64,000 bases of DNA from Agrobacterium albertimagni AOL15 (GTDB lineage: Bacteria > Pseudomonadota > Alphaproteobacteria > Rhizobiales > Rhizobiaceae): positions 124,001 to 188,000 of the forward strand of contig NZ_ALJF01000002.1 of the NCBI RefSeq assembly GCF_000300855.1. The letters run 5' to 3'. This document shows positions 21,590 to 32,763 of this stretch, piece by piece (position 1 is the first letter of the stretch; every line of letters begins with the position of its first letter). The notes beneath the pieces are model-generated. The model was not told where the DNA came from. It worked only from the letters and a program-made list of their open reading frames with translations, and ran no database searches. The position numbers and the translations under genes are program-made.

Positions 21590-21714
21590 GCGATACTCCT
21601 TCATATGCTTCGGTCTCGCCGAAAAAGGCGGCGGCTTCATGGCCGTCATCGCCTTAGCCGCTGCGGCAACTCGTCCAGCCGCCCGCTTGTTCCATACCGG
21701 AACCGTTTCGGTGC

Positions 21715-24366
21715 CTACTCTTCGGTCGGCACCAGTATTTCGCGTTTCCCGGCATGGTTCGCAGGGCCGATGATGCCCTCTTTCTCCATGCGCTCGATCA
21801 GGGAGGCGGCGCGGTTGTAGCCGATGCCGAGACGACGCTGGACATAGGAGGTCGACGCCTTGCCGTCACGCAGCACGATCGCGACCGCCTGGTCATAGGG
21901 GTCGTCGGATTCACCGAGGTTTCCGGTTCCAAGAGGACCGCCGCCATCTTCGCCATCCTCGTCATCGTCGACGGTGATCGCTTCCAGATATTGCGGCGAG
22001 CCCTGGGTCTTGAGGTAAGCGACGATTTCTTCGACCTCATGGTCGGAGACAAAGGGGCCGTGGACACGCTGGATGCGGCCACCACCGGCCATATAGAGCA
22101 TATCGCCCATGCCGAGCAGCTGTTCTGCCCCCTGTTCGCCGAGAATGGTGCGGCTGTCGATCTTCGACGTCACCTGGAAGGATATACGCGTCGGGAAGTT
22201 CGCCTTGATCGTACCGGTGATGACGTCGACGGACGGGCGCTGGGTTGCCATGATCACATGGATGCCGGCGGCACGGGCCATCTGAGCGAGGCGCTGTACG
22301 GCGCCTTCGATGTCCTTGCCGGCGACCATCATCAGGTCTGCCATTTCGTCGATGATGACGACGATATATGGCAGCGGCTGCAGATCGAATTCCTCCGTTT
22401 CGTAGATCGCTTCGCCCGTCTGGCGGTCGAAGCCGGTCTGCACGGTGCGGGTCAGCACCTCGCCCTTTTCGAGCGCCTGGGCAACACGGGCATTGAAGCC
22501 GTCGATATTGCGGACACCGATCTTCGACATCTTTTTGTAGCGCTCTTCCATCTCGCGGACGGTCCATTTGAGCGCCACCACGGCCTTCTTCGGATCCGTG
22601 ACGACAGGCGAGAGCAGATGCGGGATGCCGTCATAGACGGAGAGTTCCAGCATCTTCGGATCGATCATGATCAGGCGGCACTGCTCCGGCGTCATCTTGT
22701 AGAGGAGCGACAGGATCATCGTGTTGATGGCGACCGACTTGCCTGAACCGGTGGTACCGGCGACGAGCAGATGCGGCATCTTGGCGAGGTCAGCGATGAC
22801 GGGTTCGCCGCCGATCGTCTTGCCGAGCGCCATGGCAAGCTTTGCCTTGTTGCCGTCGAAGTCGCGGCTGCCGATCAGTTCACGCAGGTAAACGGTCTCG
22901 CGCGTCTGGTTGGGCAGTTCGATGCCGATCGCATTGCGGCCGGGAACCACGGCAACACGGGCTGCAATCGCGCTCATCGAACGTGCAATGTCGTCGGCAA
23001 GGCCGATGACGCGGGACGACTTGATGCCCGGTGCAGGCTCCAGTTCGTAGAGCGTGACGACAGGACCGGGCCGCACATGGATGATCTCGCCCTTGACGCC
23101 GAAGTCGTCGAGAACGCCTTCGAGCAGGCGGGCATTGTGTTCCAGCGCCTCGGCCGACAGCGTCGCATCGCGCGTGATGGCGCGCGGTTCGGCCAGAAGA
23201 TGGACCGACGGCAGCTGGAAGCCTTCGGGACGCAGCAGCGAGCCTTGCGCATCACGCTCCATGCGGGGCCCCGGCTTGGGGCGTGCAGCGGGTGCCACTA
23301 CGCGCGGCGAGGCGCCAGCAGCCCTTGCAGGCGCCGACCGCAGGCCGTCGTCGGAGAGGATGCCGGCCGGCCGCGGAAGATCATCGAGATCGAAATCGTC
23401 CTCGTCGTCATCGAAGTTTCCAGCCGACATCGGTGGCGGGGATACGATCGAGCGGCCGGTCGGGCGTAGCGGCGCACCGTCCAGTGAGGGTTCGACGCGG
23501 GCATTGAGCGGCGGTGCCTTGGCGCGCACCGGCTCATTGAGTGTCCCGAACTCGTCATCGTTGAAATCATAGGGCTGTTCGAAATCGCGCTCGCGACGAT
23601 CGCTGGACGTCAGGCCGAACAGGCGTCGGACGCGGGCGCGTGTCGTGTACCAGTTATGGGTCACTGCACCCATGACCAGGGCGATCGGGCCTTCGCGTTC
23701 GTCGTCCTCCTCATCCTCTTCGAAGACGGGTGTCTTCGGTTTGGCACGGACCAGCGGCGCGACAGTTTCCTCATCATCCGCTGCCTCGACAGCCTTGCCG
23801 ACGATGCCGGCGGCAAACAGCATCAGCCAGGTCGCCGGCAGGGCGAGCACTGCACCGAGGATCATGGCGAAGGTCGATGTCGGATAGGCGCCGATGAACA
23901 ACGCGGGAAAGCGCAAAATGAGATCGCCGAGCACGCCGCCTGTGCCACTCGGCAGAGGCCAGGTTTGTGGCGGCGGGAAACAGCCGACGGCCGCTGCCGC
24001 CACCAGGGCGCCGGCGACCCAGGCGCCAAGGCGGGCCGGGATGCGGGTCACGCGGCGGCCGCCGATCAAGGCGAAGGACCAGGCCATGACCGGCAGGAGT
24101 GCCAGAAGACTGCCCAGTCCGAAGAACTGCATCATCAGATCGGCAAAGACGGCTCCGGGTAGTCCGAGGATATTCGTCGGCGCATTGTCCGTCGCATAGG
24201 AGAGGCTCGGGTCCGAGACGTTCCAGGTGGCGAGCGCTGCAACCGCGAGCACCAGTAGGAGGAACAGCCCAAAGCCGGTCAGAGCCATGATCTGGCGCAG
24301 CAGGAAGGCTGACAACGCCGAGCGCGTCGAGTGCTCCGGAAGCGTTGCTGAATGGCTTCTGCTCAT
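21715..24366 (-). CDS. ftsK: DNA translocase FtsK
   Basis: Septal DNA pump of 883 residues that clears chromosome dimers and terminus DNA during division. Four N-terminal membrane spans lie in residues 25-200. A low-complexity acidic/proline linker follows to about 400. The motor has Walker [10 protein letters not shown] at about 535-543 and Walker [13 protein letters not shown] near 670. The C-terminal gamma winged helix ([17 protein letters not shown]) binds KOPS. A perfect CtrA-type palindrome lies about 90-105 bp upstream of the ATG, and amtB's terminator shields it from that operon. Confidence 0.97.
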   Translation of the reverse strand: MSRSHSATLPEHSTRSALSAFLLRQIMALTGFGLFLLLVLAVAALATWNVSDPSLSYATDNAPTNILGLPGAVFADLMMQFFGLGSLLALLPVMAWSFALIGGRRVTRIPARLGAWVAGALVAAAAVGCFPPPQTWPLPSGTGGVLGDLILRFPALFIGAYPTSTFAMILGAVLALPATWLMLFAAGIVGKAVEAADDEETVAPLVRAKPKTPVFEEDEEDDEREGPIALVMGAVTHNWYTTRARVRRLFGLTSSDRRERDFEQPYDFNDDEFGTLNEPVRAKAPPLNARVEPSLDGAPLRPTGRSIVSPPPMSAGNFDDDEDDFDLDDLPRPAGILSDDGLRSAPARAAGASPRVVAPAARPKPGPRMERDAQGSLLRPEGFQLPSVHLLAEPRAITRDATLSAEALEHNARLLEGVLDDFGVKGEIIHVRPGPVVTLYELEPAPGIKSSRVIGLADDIARSMSAIAARVAVVPGRNAIGIELPNQTRETVYLRELIGSRDFDGNKAKLAMALGKTIGGEPVIADLAKMPHLLVAGTTGSGKSVAINTMILSLLYKMTPEQCRLIMIDPKMLELSVYDGIPHLLSPVVTDPKKAVVALKWTVREMEERYKKMSKIGVRNIDGFNARVAQALEKGEVLTRTVQTGFDRQTGEAIYETEEFDLQPLPYIVVIIDEMADLMMVAGKDIEGAVQRLAQMARAAGIHVIMATQRPSVDVITGTIKANFPTRISFQVTSKIDSRTILGEQGAEQLLGMGDMLYMAGGGRIQRVHGPFVSDHEVEEIVAYLKTQGSPQYLEAITVDDDEDGEDGGGPLGTGNLGESDDPYDQAVAIVLRDGKASTSYVQRRLGIGYNRAASLIERMEKEGIIGPANHAGKREILVPTEE

Positions 24367-24451
24367 GGGGTTACTGTCCGTCCTGTTGCCGGTGATGCCT
24401 TTGATCCCCGCCCGGGACGGAGACCACCACCCGCTAGACTACAGGAATGAG

Positions 24452-24470
24452 GGTTAATGCTGCATTAACC
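24452..24470. promoter_or_regulatory. Perfect CtrA box upstream of ftsK
   Basis: GGTTAATGCTGCATTAACC is a 19-bp palindrome (apart from its centre base) containing TTAA-N7-TTAAC on both strands, the full CtrA consensus. It sits 86-104 bp before the ftsK ATG, the only gene it could control, as amtB is downstream-facing away from it with its 3' end here. Confidence 0.7.
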
Positions 24471-24503
24471 ATGCGCGACACGAAGCATCGTCGTGTTTGA
24501 AGC

Positions 24504-24533
24504 AAAAAACGCCCGGGTGATGAGACCCGGGCG
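24504..24533 (-). terminator. Rho-independent terminator after amtB
   Basis: On the minus strand CGCCCGGGT pairs with ACCCGGGCG, followed by TTTTTTG (24509-24503). It lies 35 bp beyond the amtB stop. Confidence 0.93.
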
Positions 24534-24567
24534 CTGCCGCATTTGAACTGCAAGGATCCGAGGGATC

Positions 24568-25929
24568 TTAGCTGTGGTAGGCTGCTTCGCCATGCGAGGC
24601 GAGGTCGAGGCCTTCGCGCTCGGCTTCGACCGGTACGCGCAGACCGACGACCAGATCGACCACCTTGTAGAGGATGATCGAGCCAATGCCGCACCACAGA
24701 AGGGTGACGACGACAGCATAGATCTGGGTCATGACCTGGCCACCCATGGTCACACCTTCGGCGTAACCAATGCCGCCGAGCGACGCGGATGCGAAGATGC
24801 CGGTTGCGATGGCGCCGAAGAGGCCGCCGATACCGTGGACGCCGAAGACGTCTGCGGTGTCGTCATAGCCGAACTTGTTCTTCACGACTGCAACGAAGAA
24901 GTAGCAGAGCGGCGAGACAAGCAGGCCCATGACGATCGCGCCCATCGGGCCGGCAATGCCGGCAGCCGGGGTGATCGCAACCAGGCCGGAGATCATGCCG
25001 GACGCTGCGCCCAGCATCGAAGCCTTGCCACGGGTGAAGGTTTCAACCAGGCACCAGGAGACGACAGCAGCTGCGGTCGCGACGAAGGTGTTGACGGTTG
25101 CCAGCATGGCGCCGCCCGAGGCTTCGAGGTTGGAGCCTGCGTTGAAGCCGAACCAGCCGACCCAAAGCATGGCTGCACCGACGAGCGTCAGCGTCATCGA
25201 ATGCGGAGCCATCATGTCCTTGCCATAGCCGGTACGCTTGCCCAGCATGATCGCACCGATCAGACCAGCCACGCCGGCATTGATGTGAACGACGGTGCCG
25301 CCAGCGAAGTCGAGCGCGCCCCAGCCGAAAATCAGGCCGTTGGCGTCCCAGACCATGTGAGCGACCGGGAAGTAGACCAGGGTGACCCAGAGCAGGCAGA
25401 AGAGCACAGCTGCGGAGAACTTGATGCGTTCCGCAAAGGCGCCGACGATCAGAGCCGGCGTGATGGCGGCGAACGTCATCTGGAACATGATGAAGATGTA
25501 TTCCGGAATGACGGCATCAGAGAAGGTGGCTGCCGTGCTTTCCGGCGTGACGCCGGAGAGGAACAGCTTGGCGAAACCGCCGAAATAGGCGCTTTCAGAA
25601 CCGCCAAAGGCGAACGAGTAACCGTAGATCACCCAGGCCAGCATGACCGACGAGCCGATGACGGTGCACTGCATGAGAACCGAGAGCATGTTCTTGGCGC
25701 GAACCAGGCCGCCATAGAAGAGAGCGAGGCCCGGGATCAGCATGAAGAGCACGAGGATGGTGCAGAGGAACATGAAGGCGGTGTCGCCCTTGTCCGGAAC
25801 CGGAGCTGCAGCAACTGCTTCGGCTGCAGCGGGCGCTGCTTCCTGCGCGAAGGCGACAACCGGCGCCAGCACAGCGGCGGACGCGGCGCCAAGGCGCACG
25901 AGATTGGAATTCAGATTGGCAAATGACAT
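24568..25929 (-). CDS. amtB: Ammonium transporter AmtB
   Basis: Trimeric inner-membrane ammonium channel of 453 residues. An N-terminal signal-like segment ends near VVAFAQ, then an Ala/Pro linker and eleven spans follow. Family motifs include FMFLCTILVLFMLIPGLALFYGG, DFAGGTVVHINAG, and the ammonium signature with the twin histidines (HINAG and FGVHGIGG). Start ATG at 25929 follows GGGGAG; a TTG three codons upstream is less likely. It is 27 bp after glnK, its PII partner, and shares the sigma-54 promoter. Confidence 0.97.
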   Translation of the reverse strand: MSFANLNSNLVRLGAASAAVLAPVVAFAQEAAPAAAEAVAAAPVPDKGDTAFMFLCTILVLFMLIPGLALFYGGLVRAKNMLSVLMQCTVIGSSVMLAWVIYGYSFAFGGSESAYFGGFAKLFLSGVTPESTAATFSDAVIPEYIFIMFQMTFAAITPALIVGAFAERIKFSAAVLFCLLWVTLVYFPVAHMVWDANGLIFGWGALDFAGGTVVHINAGVAGLIGAIMLGKRTGYGKDMMAPHSMTLTLVGAAMLWVGWFGFNAGSNLEASGGAMLATVNTFVATAAAVVSWCLVETFTRGKASMLGAASGMISGLVAITPAAGIAGPMGAIVMGLLVSPLCYFFVAVVKNKFGYDDTADVFGVHGIGGLFGAIATGIFASASLGGIGYAEGVTMGGQVMTQIYAVVVTLLWCGIGSIILYKVVDLVVGLRVPVEAEREGLDLASHGEAAYHS

Positions 25930-25956
25930 CAGTAACAACTCCCCTTACAGCCGTTC

Positions 25957-26401
<445 letters not shown>

Positions 26402-26471
26402 ATTCGGAATTCTCTATAAGTTATTGAAATGTAAAGGTTATGAAAAGCACAGCCAATAAACAGGCAAATGA

Positions 26472-26500
26472 GTGCGCAATGAGCGCACACAAATTGTGCA
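26472..26500. promoter_or_regulatory. Tandem NtrC-type enhancer sites for glnK-amtB
   Basis: Two 17-bp dyads overlap by five bases. Site one, 26484-26500, reads TGCAC-N7-GTGCG on the minus strand, close to the TGCAC-N7-GTGCA consensus. Site two, 26472-26488, is GTGCGC-N5-GCGCAC. Their centres lie about 107 and 118 bp upstream of the predicted start, the right distance for an enhancer. Confidence 0.7.
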
Positions 26501-26522
26501 ATTTACAGCGAATGGCTTAAAT

Positions 26523-27407
26523 CTAGTCATTTGCCCGTTTGCGGATCAACCCTTCCTGGGCCACTGAGGCGACCAGTCGTCCGTCGCGGGTAAAGATACT
26601 GCCGCGGGTCATGCCGCGTGCGCCCGCCGCACTCGGACTGTCCTGCGTATAGAGCAGCCAGTCGTCCAGTCGGCACGGACGATGAAACCACATGGCGTGG
26701 TCAAGGCTCGCCACCTGCAGCTCCGGATCGAAGATCGAGGTGCCGTGCGCATAGAGCGAGGTGTCGAGCAGGGTCATGTCCGAGAGATAGGCGAGGATTG
26801 CCGCCTGGTAATGCCTGTCGTCGGGCACGATGCCTGATGCACGAACCCAGATATGGGCCTCCGGCTCCAGCTTTTCGCGGGACAGATAGTGGGTCAGGGA
26901 TGTGGGCCGGATCTCGATCGGCCGCTCGCGGCCCCAGTATTTCTTCACCGTATCCGGCGCCTGGGCCAGGAAAGCGGCGCGAAACTCGGCTTCGCCCATC
27001 AGCTGTTCGGGTGCGGCAACGTTCGGGATCTGTACCTGATGATCAAAGCCCGGTTCCTCGATCTGGAAGGAGGCCGACATGGAAAAGATTGCCTTGCCAT
27101 GCTGGATGGCAACGACGCGGCGGGTGGTGAAGGAAGAGCCGTCTCGGATGCGCTCGACCTGATAGACGATCGGGATGGAGGGATCACCCGGGCGCATGAA
27201 ATAGGCATGGAGCGAATGGACGATGCGATCCGGATCGACGCAGCGCTGTGCCGCCATCAGCGCCTGTGCGATGACCAGACCCCCGAACACCCGTTGCCAG
27301 CCATTCTGCGGGCTGCTGCCGCGAAACAGGTTTTCCTCCAGCTTTTCCAGATCGAGGCGCTCGATCAGGTCTTGCATCGGTTTGGTCTGTCCAGCTGGCT
27401 GCGACAT
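26523..27407 (-). CDS. tesB: Acyl-CoA thioesterase II
   Basis: Double-hotdog thioesterase of 294 residues that hydrolyses medium and long acyl-CoAs. Motifs are NGWQRVFGGLVIAQAL near the N-terminus, HSLHAYFMRPGDP, SFTTRRVVAIQHGKAIF and the C-terminal SLDHAMWFHRPCRLDDWLLY and GSIFTRDGRLVASVAQEG, which hold the Asp/Thr/Gln catalytic set. It lies upstream of glnK on the same strand, but the 227-bp gap carries glnK's own promoter. Confidence 0.95.
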   Translation of the reverse strand: MSQPAGQTKPMQDLIERLDLEKLEENLFRGSSPQNGWQRVFGGLVIAQALMAAQRCVDPDRIVHSLHAYFMRPGDPSIPIVYQVERIRDGSSFTTRRVVAIQHGKAIFSMSASFQIEEPGFDHQVQIPNVAAPEQLMGEAEFRAAFLAQAPDTVKKYWGRERPIEIRPTSLTHYLSREKLEPEAHIWVRASGIVPDDRHYQAAILAYLSDMTLLDTSLYAHGTSIFDPELQVASLDHAMWFHRPCRLDDWLLYTQDSPSAAGARGMTRGSIFTRDGRLVASVAQEGLIRKRAND

Positions 27408-27490
27408 ATTGCATTGCTCCGCTTATAGGCACCCGTTTAAGGCTGATCTATATAGGTGTCATCAGGTCTACAAGAACAAAGGAATTTGCC

Positions 27491-28705
27491 ATGCTGGATG
27501 TGCTCGTCGTCGGCGGTGGCTATGTCGGTCTTTCCGCTGCGGTCGCAATCAAGCAGGCGGCCCCGCATCTCGCCGTCGAAGTCGTCGAAGCAGCGCCCGA
27601 GGACGCCTGGAAGAAGGACCCGAGGGCCTCGGCAATCATTGCGGCAGCGACCAAGATGCTCGACGTTTTCGGGCTCTGGGATCGGATCGAGCCGGATGCG
27701 CAGCCGATCAATCGGATGATCGTGACGGATTCGAAGACGTCCGATCCCGTGCGACCGGTCTTCCTGACCTTCGATGGTGCCGTCGAAGACGGTCAGCCCT
27801 TCGCGCACATGATTCCGAATGTCAGCATGGTTGCGGCATTGCGCCAGGCCTGCGAGGAACGCGGCATCACCATTCGGCACGGTCTGCGGGCGACCGGCTT
27901 TCGCGATACCGGACCGAGCGCCGAACTGACGCTTTCTGATGGCAGCGTCGTTTCGTCACGCCTCGTTATTGCCTGCGACGGCGTGCGGTCCAAGCTGCGC
28001 GATCTCGCGGGTATCAAGACCGTGACCTGGCAATATGGCCAGTCCGGCATCGTCACCACCGTAGAGCATGAGCGGCCGCATGACGGCGTCGCCGAAGAGC
28101 ATTTCCTGCCGGCGGGTCCGTTTGCCATCCTGCCGCTGAAGGGCAACCGTTCGTCTCTGGTCTGGACGGAGCGGACTGATGATGCCGACCGGCTCGTCGC
28201 CTCCGACGATCTGCTGTTCGAGGCCGAGCTCGAGCGGCGCTTCGGCCACAAGCTCGGCACGATCCGTGCGACGCCGGATCGTCGGGCCTTCCCGCTCGGT
28301 CTGACCCTTGCCCGCGCCTTCATTGCGCCGCGTCTGGCGCTTGCCGGTGACGCCGCGCATGGCATCCATCCCATCTCCGGTCAGGGCCTCAATCTCGGCT
28401 TCAAGGACGTCGCAGCACTTGCGGAGACGATCGTCGAGGCTGACCGCCTGGGTCTCGACATCGGGTCGGTCAATGTGCTCGAGCGCTACCAGATCTGGCG
28501 GCGCTTCGACACGTTCCGCATGGGCGTGACCACGGATGTCTTGAACCGGCTGTTCTCGAACGACGTGACACCGATCCGGGTGCTGCGTGATTTCGGCCTG
28601 GGCGTCGTTGACCGTATCCCGGGCCTGAAGAACTACTTCATCCGCGAGGCTGCTGGCACGTCCGGGCATGCCGGGCCGCGGCTTCTGGGTGGCCAGAGCA
28701 TCTGA
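27491..28705 (+). CDS. UbiH/UbiF-family FAD monooxygenase
   Basis: Flavoprotein hydroxylase of 404 residues from the UbiH/UbiF/COQ6 group that hydroxylates the ubiquinone ring. The N-terminal FAD site is VLVVGGGYVGLSAAVA, the middle motif is CDGVRSKLRDLAG, and the second FAD motif is LALAGDAAHGIHPISGQG. Which ring position it acts on (rhizobia use UbiL-type enzymes with broad position choice) cannot be told here. AAAGGAA precedes ATG 27491. It is divergent from tesB. Confidence 0.9.
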   Translation: MLDVLVVGGGYVGLSAAVAIKQAAPHLAVEVVEAAPEDAWKKDPRASAIIAAATKMLDVFGLWDRIEPDAQPINRMIVTDSKTSDPVRPVFLTFDGAVEDGQPFAHMIPNVSMVAALRQACEERGITIRHGLRATGFRDTGPSAELTLSDGSVVSSRLVIACDGVRSKLRDLAGIKTVTWQYGQSGIVTTVEHERPHDGVAEEHFLPAGPFAILPLKGNRSSLVWTERTDDADRLVASDDLLFEAELERRFGHKLGTIRATPDRRAFPLGLTLARAFIAPRLALAGDAAHGIHPISGQGLNLGFKDVAALAETIVEADRLGLDIGSVNVLERYQIWRRFDTFRMGVTTDVLNRLFSNDVTPIRVLRDFGLGVVDRIPGLKNYFIREAAGTSGHAGPRLLGGQSI

Positions 28706-28741
28706 GAGCGCATTCAAGGATCCAGCAGAGGGCAGGCCTGC

Positions 28742-28939
28742 TCAGACGGGCATTTCCAGCTTGCGGGCTTCCGAAACCAGCATGATCGGTATCCCATCGC
28801 GGATGGGGTAGGCGAGACGCGCCTTCTCGGAGACGAGTTCGCTCTTCTCCCGATCCCATTTCAGCGTGCCCTGCGTCAGAGGACAGACCAGAAGTTCGAG
28901 CATCTTCGGATCGATGAGGCTGGTGGGATTATCGGCCAT
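28742..28939 (-). CDS. Trm112 family protein
   Basis: Small protein of 65 residues, [20 protein letters not shown] at the start, with the Trm112 core [13 protein letters not shown] and [12 protein letters not shown]. In eukaryotes Trm112 activates methyltransferases; bacterial copies are small and often lack most zinc cysteines, as here with one in the usual place. It begins 3 bp after the LON-domain gene stop, so the two are cotranscribed. Confidence 0.9.
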   Translation of the reverse strand: MADNPTSLIDPKMLELLVCPLTQGTLKWDREKSELVSEKARLAYPIRDGIPIMLVSEARKLEMPV

Positions 28940-28942
28940 GGC

Positions 28943-29620
28943 TCACTGGAGAATGGTATCGGCGTCGCCGAAGGTGCGAGCCAGAACAATTTCGGTGATG
29001 GCGATCAGGGTCTCGGCGCGCGTTTTCAGGTCGGGCGCCTCCAGAAGCGCCTGTTTCTCAGGCGGGCCAAAGGGCGACATCATCGACAGGGAGTTGACCA
29101 GGGTCAGGTTCGAGGCGCGCTCGACACTTTCCCAATCGGCTTCGAGCTTGTTTGCCTCCAGATAGGCCTTGAAGGCCGCAAGGAGACCAGCACGGTTGAC
29201 CTGGCCCTCGTCTTCCGCCGAGCTAAGATCGGCGATGAAGGGTGCGATCTGGAAGCTGCGGAAGGGCTTGCTGGTCGTCACCTCGTCCATCAGCCGGAAA
29301 CGGCACACCCCTGCCAGCGAGACGATGTAGCGGCCATCGCCGGTTTCGGTGAAGGAGGTGATCCTCCCAAGGCAGCCGACCGGTGCCAGCTGCGGGCGCT
29401 CGGGCAAAATATTGGCCTGCACCTCCGACATCGCCGGCTGGATCATGCCGATCAGTCGATTGCCGGAAAGCGCCGCATCCAGCATTGCGAGATAACGCGG
29501 CTCGAAGACGTTCAGCGGCAGCTGGCCGCCGGGCAGCAACAGCACCCCTGAGATAGGGAAGACCGGCACCGTCTCGGGAAGGTCACCAGCCGTCAGATAT
29601 CGGGCATTTCCCACTTGCAT
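28943..29620 (-). CDS. LON peptidase substrate-binding domain protein
   Basis: A 225-residue stand-alone Lon N-terminal domain without ATPase or protease parts. The start of the domain is PVFPISGVLLLPGGQLPLNV followed by FEPRYLAMLDAAL. A C-terminal helical half ends near TILQ. Such proteins are common in rhizobia with unknown role. Start ATG 29620 (MQVGNARYLTAGDLP) fits the family better than the upstream in-frame starts. It sits between the YbbN-like thioredoxin and Trm112 genes, all on one strand. Confidence 0.88.
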   Translation of the reverse strand: MQVGNARYLTAGDLPETVPVFPISGVLLLPGGQLPLNVFEPRYLAMLDAALSGNRLIGMIQPAMSEVQANILPERPQLAPVGCLGRITSFTETGDGRYIVSLAGVCRFRLMDEVTTSKPFRSFQIAPFIADLSSAEDEGQVNRAGLLAAFKAYLEANKLEADWESVERASNLTLVNSLSMMSPFGPPEKQALLEAPDLKTRAETLIAITEIVLARTFGDADTILQ

Positions 29621-29706
29621 CGAAGCACATCCTGTCCGGAAAATTCCGGCGTTCATTCCTGCTTCTATCTGGGTCGCGCCAGCCAAAACTCAAGGCCGGC
29701 CGCGGC

Positions 29707-30681
<975 letters not shown>

Positions 30682-30748
30682 CTTCTCGCATCTCCCGCCT
30701 GTTTCGCAGCCTTTAGGAGGCTGACGTTCTTGCTGTTAAGATCGTATG

Positions 30749-31252
30749 TCAGCCTGAGACTTTCAAGACAAGCGGCGTGTGGCCGGTTGCCTCCATGAAG
30801 CGGATGAGGTCATCCCGTCCGATCGATGTCGTCGCGTCGTTGGAGAGCGGATGGCAATTGATGATGTCATGCTCCATCAGATCCTTATCGAGCACGAAGG
30901 TGACATTCTTGCCCGTATCGTTGATCGCACCGAAGGCCGTCACGGAGCCGGGCGCGACGCCAAGATACTCCATCAGCTTTTCCGGCTTGCCGAAGGACAC
31001 CTTGCTGGCAGCCCCAATGATCGTGTGCACCGTCTTTAGGTCCACCGAGGCATTCTCCTCGACCGTCAGCAGAAAGAAGTTGTCCTTCTTGTCCTTGACG
31101 AACAGATTCTTGGTGTGGCCGCCGGGAATCTCGTCGCGCATCGAGACCGATTCCGCGACGGTGAAAACCGGCGGGTGGGTCTTCGTCTTGTGGGCGATCC
31201 CGAGTTCGTCGAGAAAACGAAAGAGGTCTTCGGCGGTCTTGGCTGTCGTCAT
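30749..31252 (-). CDS. Prolyl-tRNA deacylase, YbaK/ProX family
   Basis: A 167-residue trans-editing enzyme that hydrolyses mischarged aminoacyl-tRNAs, most likely Ala-tRNA(Pro) for this ProXp-ala-like subgroup. The conserved parts are THPPVFTVAES, GGHTKNLFVKDKK (with the conserved Lys), GVAPGSVTAFGAIND and NCHPLSNDAT. The ATG at 31252 gives MTTAKTAEDLFRFLDELGI. It is 67 bp upstream of the YbbN-like gene on the same strand. Confidence 0.9.
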   Translation of the reverse strand: MTTAKTAEDLFRFLDELGIAHKTKTHPPVFTVAESVSMRDEIPGGHTKNLFVKDKKDNFFLLTVEENASVDLKTVHTIIGAASKVSFGKPEKLMEYLGVAPGSVTAFGAINDTGKNVTFVLDKDLMEHDIINCHPLSNDATTSIGRDDLIRFMEATGHTPLVLKVSG

Positions 31253-31436
31253 GGCTGTTCTCACTCTGAATCGTCCGGGGCCTTGAGCTCCCACTATCGG
31301 ATTTCCACCTCAGCAATAGGTCCAGGGCCGACGTTTCGCAATCTTTCAAGCGCCGCAAAAGCCCGGAAAAGCTGAGCTTTCTCAGGTCGTTGTCCCCTTC
31401 CTCAATTTTTTTTCGCGTCGATCCGTCATTTCCCTG

Positions 31437-31465
31437 TTGCATTTGAAAATCGGTTGGGCCATATA
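31437..31465 (+). promoter_or_regulatory. Candidate promoter of tRNA-Gly
   Basis: TTGCAT (31437-31442) and CATATA (31460-31465) are 17 bp apart. Transcription would begin near 31472, leaving a 57-nt leader to be trimmed from the tRNA. Confidence 0.5.
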
Positions 31466-31528
31466 GCGCCCGTCGCCGCAAGACGGACGGCCCACGATCC
31501 AGACACTACCCCAGGATCGCGGTTATGA

Positions 31529-31603
31529 GCGGGTGTAGCTCAGGGGTAGAGCACAACCTTGCCAAGGTTGGGGTCGAGCGTTCGAATCGCTTCACCCGCT
31601 CCA
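31529..31603 (+). tRNA. tRNA-Gly (GCC)
   Basis: A complete cloverleaf: acceptor GCGGGTG pairs with CACCCGC, anticodon stem CAACC with GGTTG, loop TTGCCAA giving anticodon GCC at 31561-31563, T-arm with TTCGAATC, discriminator T and encoded CCA at 31601-31603. Confidence 0.98.
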
Positions 31604-31673
31604 TTCTTCCTCCAGACAATACAGTTTCAGTGGAAATTTTGGCGCCTTGGCGCTGTGCTCTCCGCAATATGTC

Positions 31674-31704
31674 ACCGGCCGCAGGTTGCCCCGCAGCCGG
31701 TTTT
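31674..31704 (+). terminator. Terminator-like hairpin after tRNA-Gly
   Basis: ACCGGC (31674-31679) pairs with GCCGGT (31696-31701) with further GC pairing inside, followed by TTTT. It ends 7 bp before the convergent galM stop. Confidence 0.65.
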
Positions 31705-31710
31705 CTACAT

Positions 31711-32721
31711 TCAGGCTTTCGAGAACACGTAGTCGGTTTCCTGACGCAGGACTTCGCCCGGTCGCAGCACCGCGTTCGGGAAGTTCGCATGGTTGATTGC
31801 ATCCGGCCAGACCTGGGTTTCCATGCAGAAGCCGGCAAAGGCGCCGTAGCGGCGGCCGTCCAGGCCGGGAACGGCCGGAGCGACCTTGCCGCCGGCATAG
31901 AACTGCACGCCCGGCTCCGTCGTCAGGATTTCCATCGTCAAGCCGGAGTTGACGCTGCGGGCAAGCGCCACGCTGCGCTTGGCGACCCGGCTGCTCGAGA
32001 AGCAGAAATTGTGGTCGTAGCCGAGCTGTTCGCCCTCGACTTCGAGCCGGATCGGCCGCATCTCGCGGAAGTCGAAGGCAGTGTTCTCGACCGGCCTGAT
32101 TTCTCCGGTGGGGATCAGCCGCTCGTCGACAGGCGTATAGTGATCGGCCGCGATCATCAGATCATGGCCGAGGATGTCCGCACGGCCATCGAGATTGAAA
32201 TAGGCGTGGTGGCAGACATTGGCGATGGTCGGCTTGTCGGTCACCGTTTCATAGAGCGCCGAGAACACGCCGCCTGGCTTCAGCGCAAATGTGGCTCGGG
32301 TGCGTGTGGTCCCCGGATAGCCGGCACGACCGTCCGGATCGGTCACCTCCATCACGACGAAATCGCTGCCATGCTGGAGGATCGTCCAGTTCTGTCGGCC
32401 CATGCCGTCTGAGCCGCCATGCAGATGGGAGATCCCCTTCTCGTTCAGCTCCAGCTGGTAATCGACGCCATCCAGGGTGAAGCGCCCGCCGCCGATGCGG
32501 TTGGCGCAGCGGCCGGGTGTCGCGCCAAAGTACGGAGAATGGTCGAGATAGCCGGCGAGATCCTCGAAGCCGAGCACCAGCGGTGCGTCATGTCCTTCGA
32601 GCCGCAGATCCTGCAGGACCGCGCCGAAGGTGATGATCGATGCCGTGAGGCCCCCGCCCTGCAATACCACCTTCTCGACCGCCTCGCCCGTGGGCATCAC
32701 GCCGAATATCGTCTTCGTCAT
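31711..32721 (-). CDS. galM: Aldose 1-epimerase
   Basis: Mutarotase of 336 residues that interconverts alpha and beta anomers of galactose and glucose. Active-site signatures are GRCANRIGGGRF, the general acid His in NVCHHAYFNLDG and the catalytic Glu region in TEPGVQFYAGG with CMETQVWPDA near the end. It ends next to the tRNA-Gly terminator. The VWA gene lies 42 bp upstream on the same strand and may be cotranscribed. Confidence 0.93.
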   Translation of the reverse strand: MTKTIFGVMPTGEAVEKVVLQGGGLTASIITFGAVLQDLRLEGHDAPLVLGFEDLAGYLDHSPYFGATPGRCANRIGGGRFTLDGVDYQLELNEKGISHLHGGSDGMGRQNWTILQHGSDFVVMEVTDPDGRAGYPGTTRTRATFALKPGGVFSALYETVTDKPTIANVCHHAYFNLDGRADILGHDLMIAADHYTPVDERLIPTGEIRPVENTAFDFREMRPIRLEVEGEQLGYDHNFCFSSSRVAKRSVALARSVNSGLTMEILTTEPGVQFYAGGKVAPAVPGLDGRRYGAFAGFCMETQVWPDAINHANFPNAVLRPGEVLRQETDYVFSKA

Positions 32722-32763
32722 TCTGTCGTTTCCTCGCCTTGTTTCTTCAGAGTCTTTTGTCGG

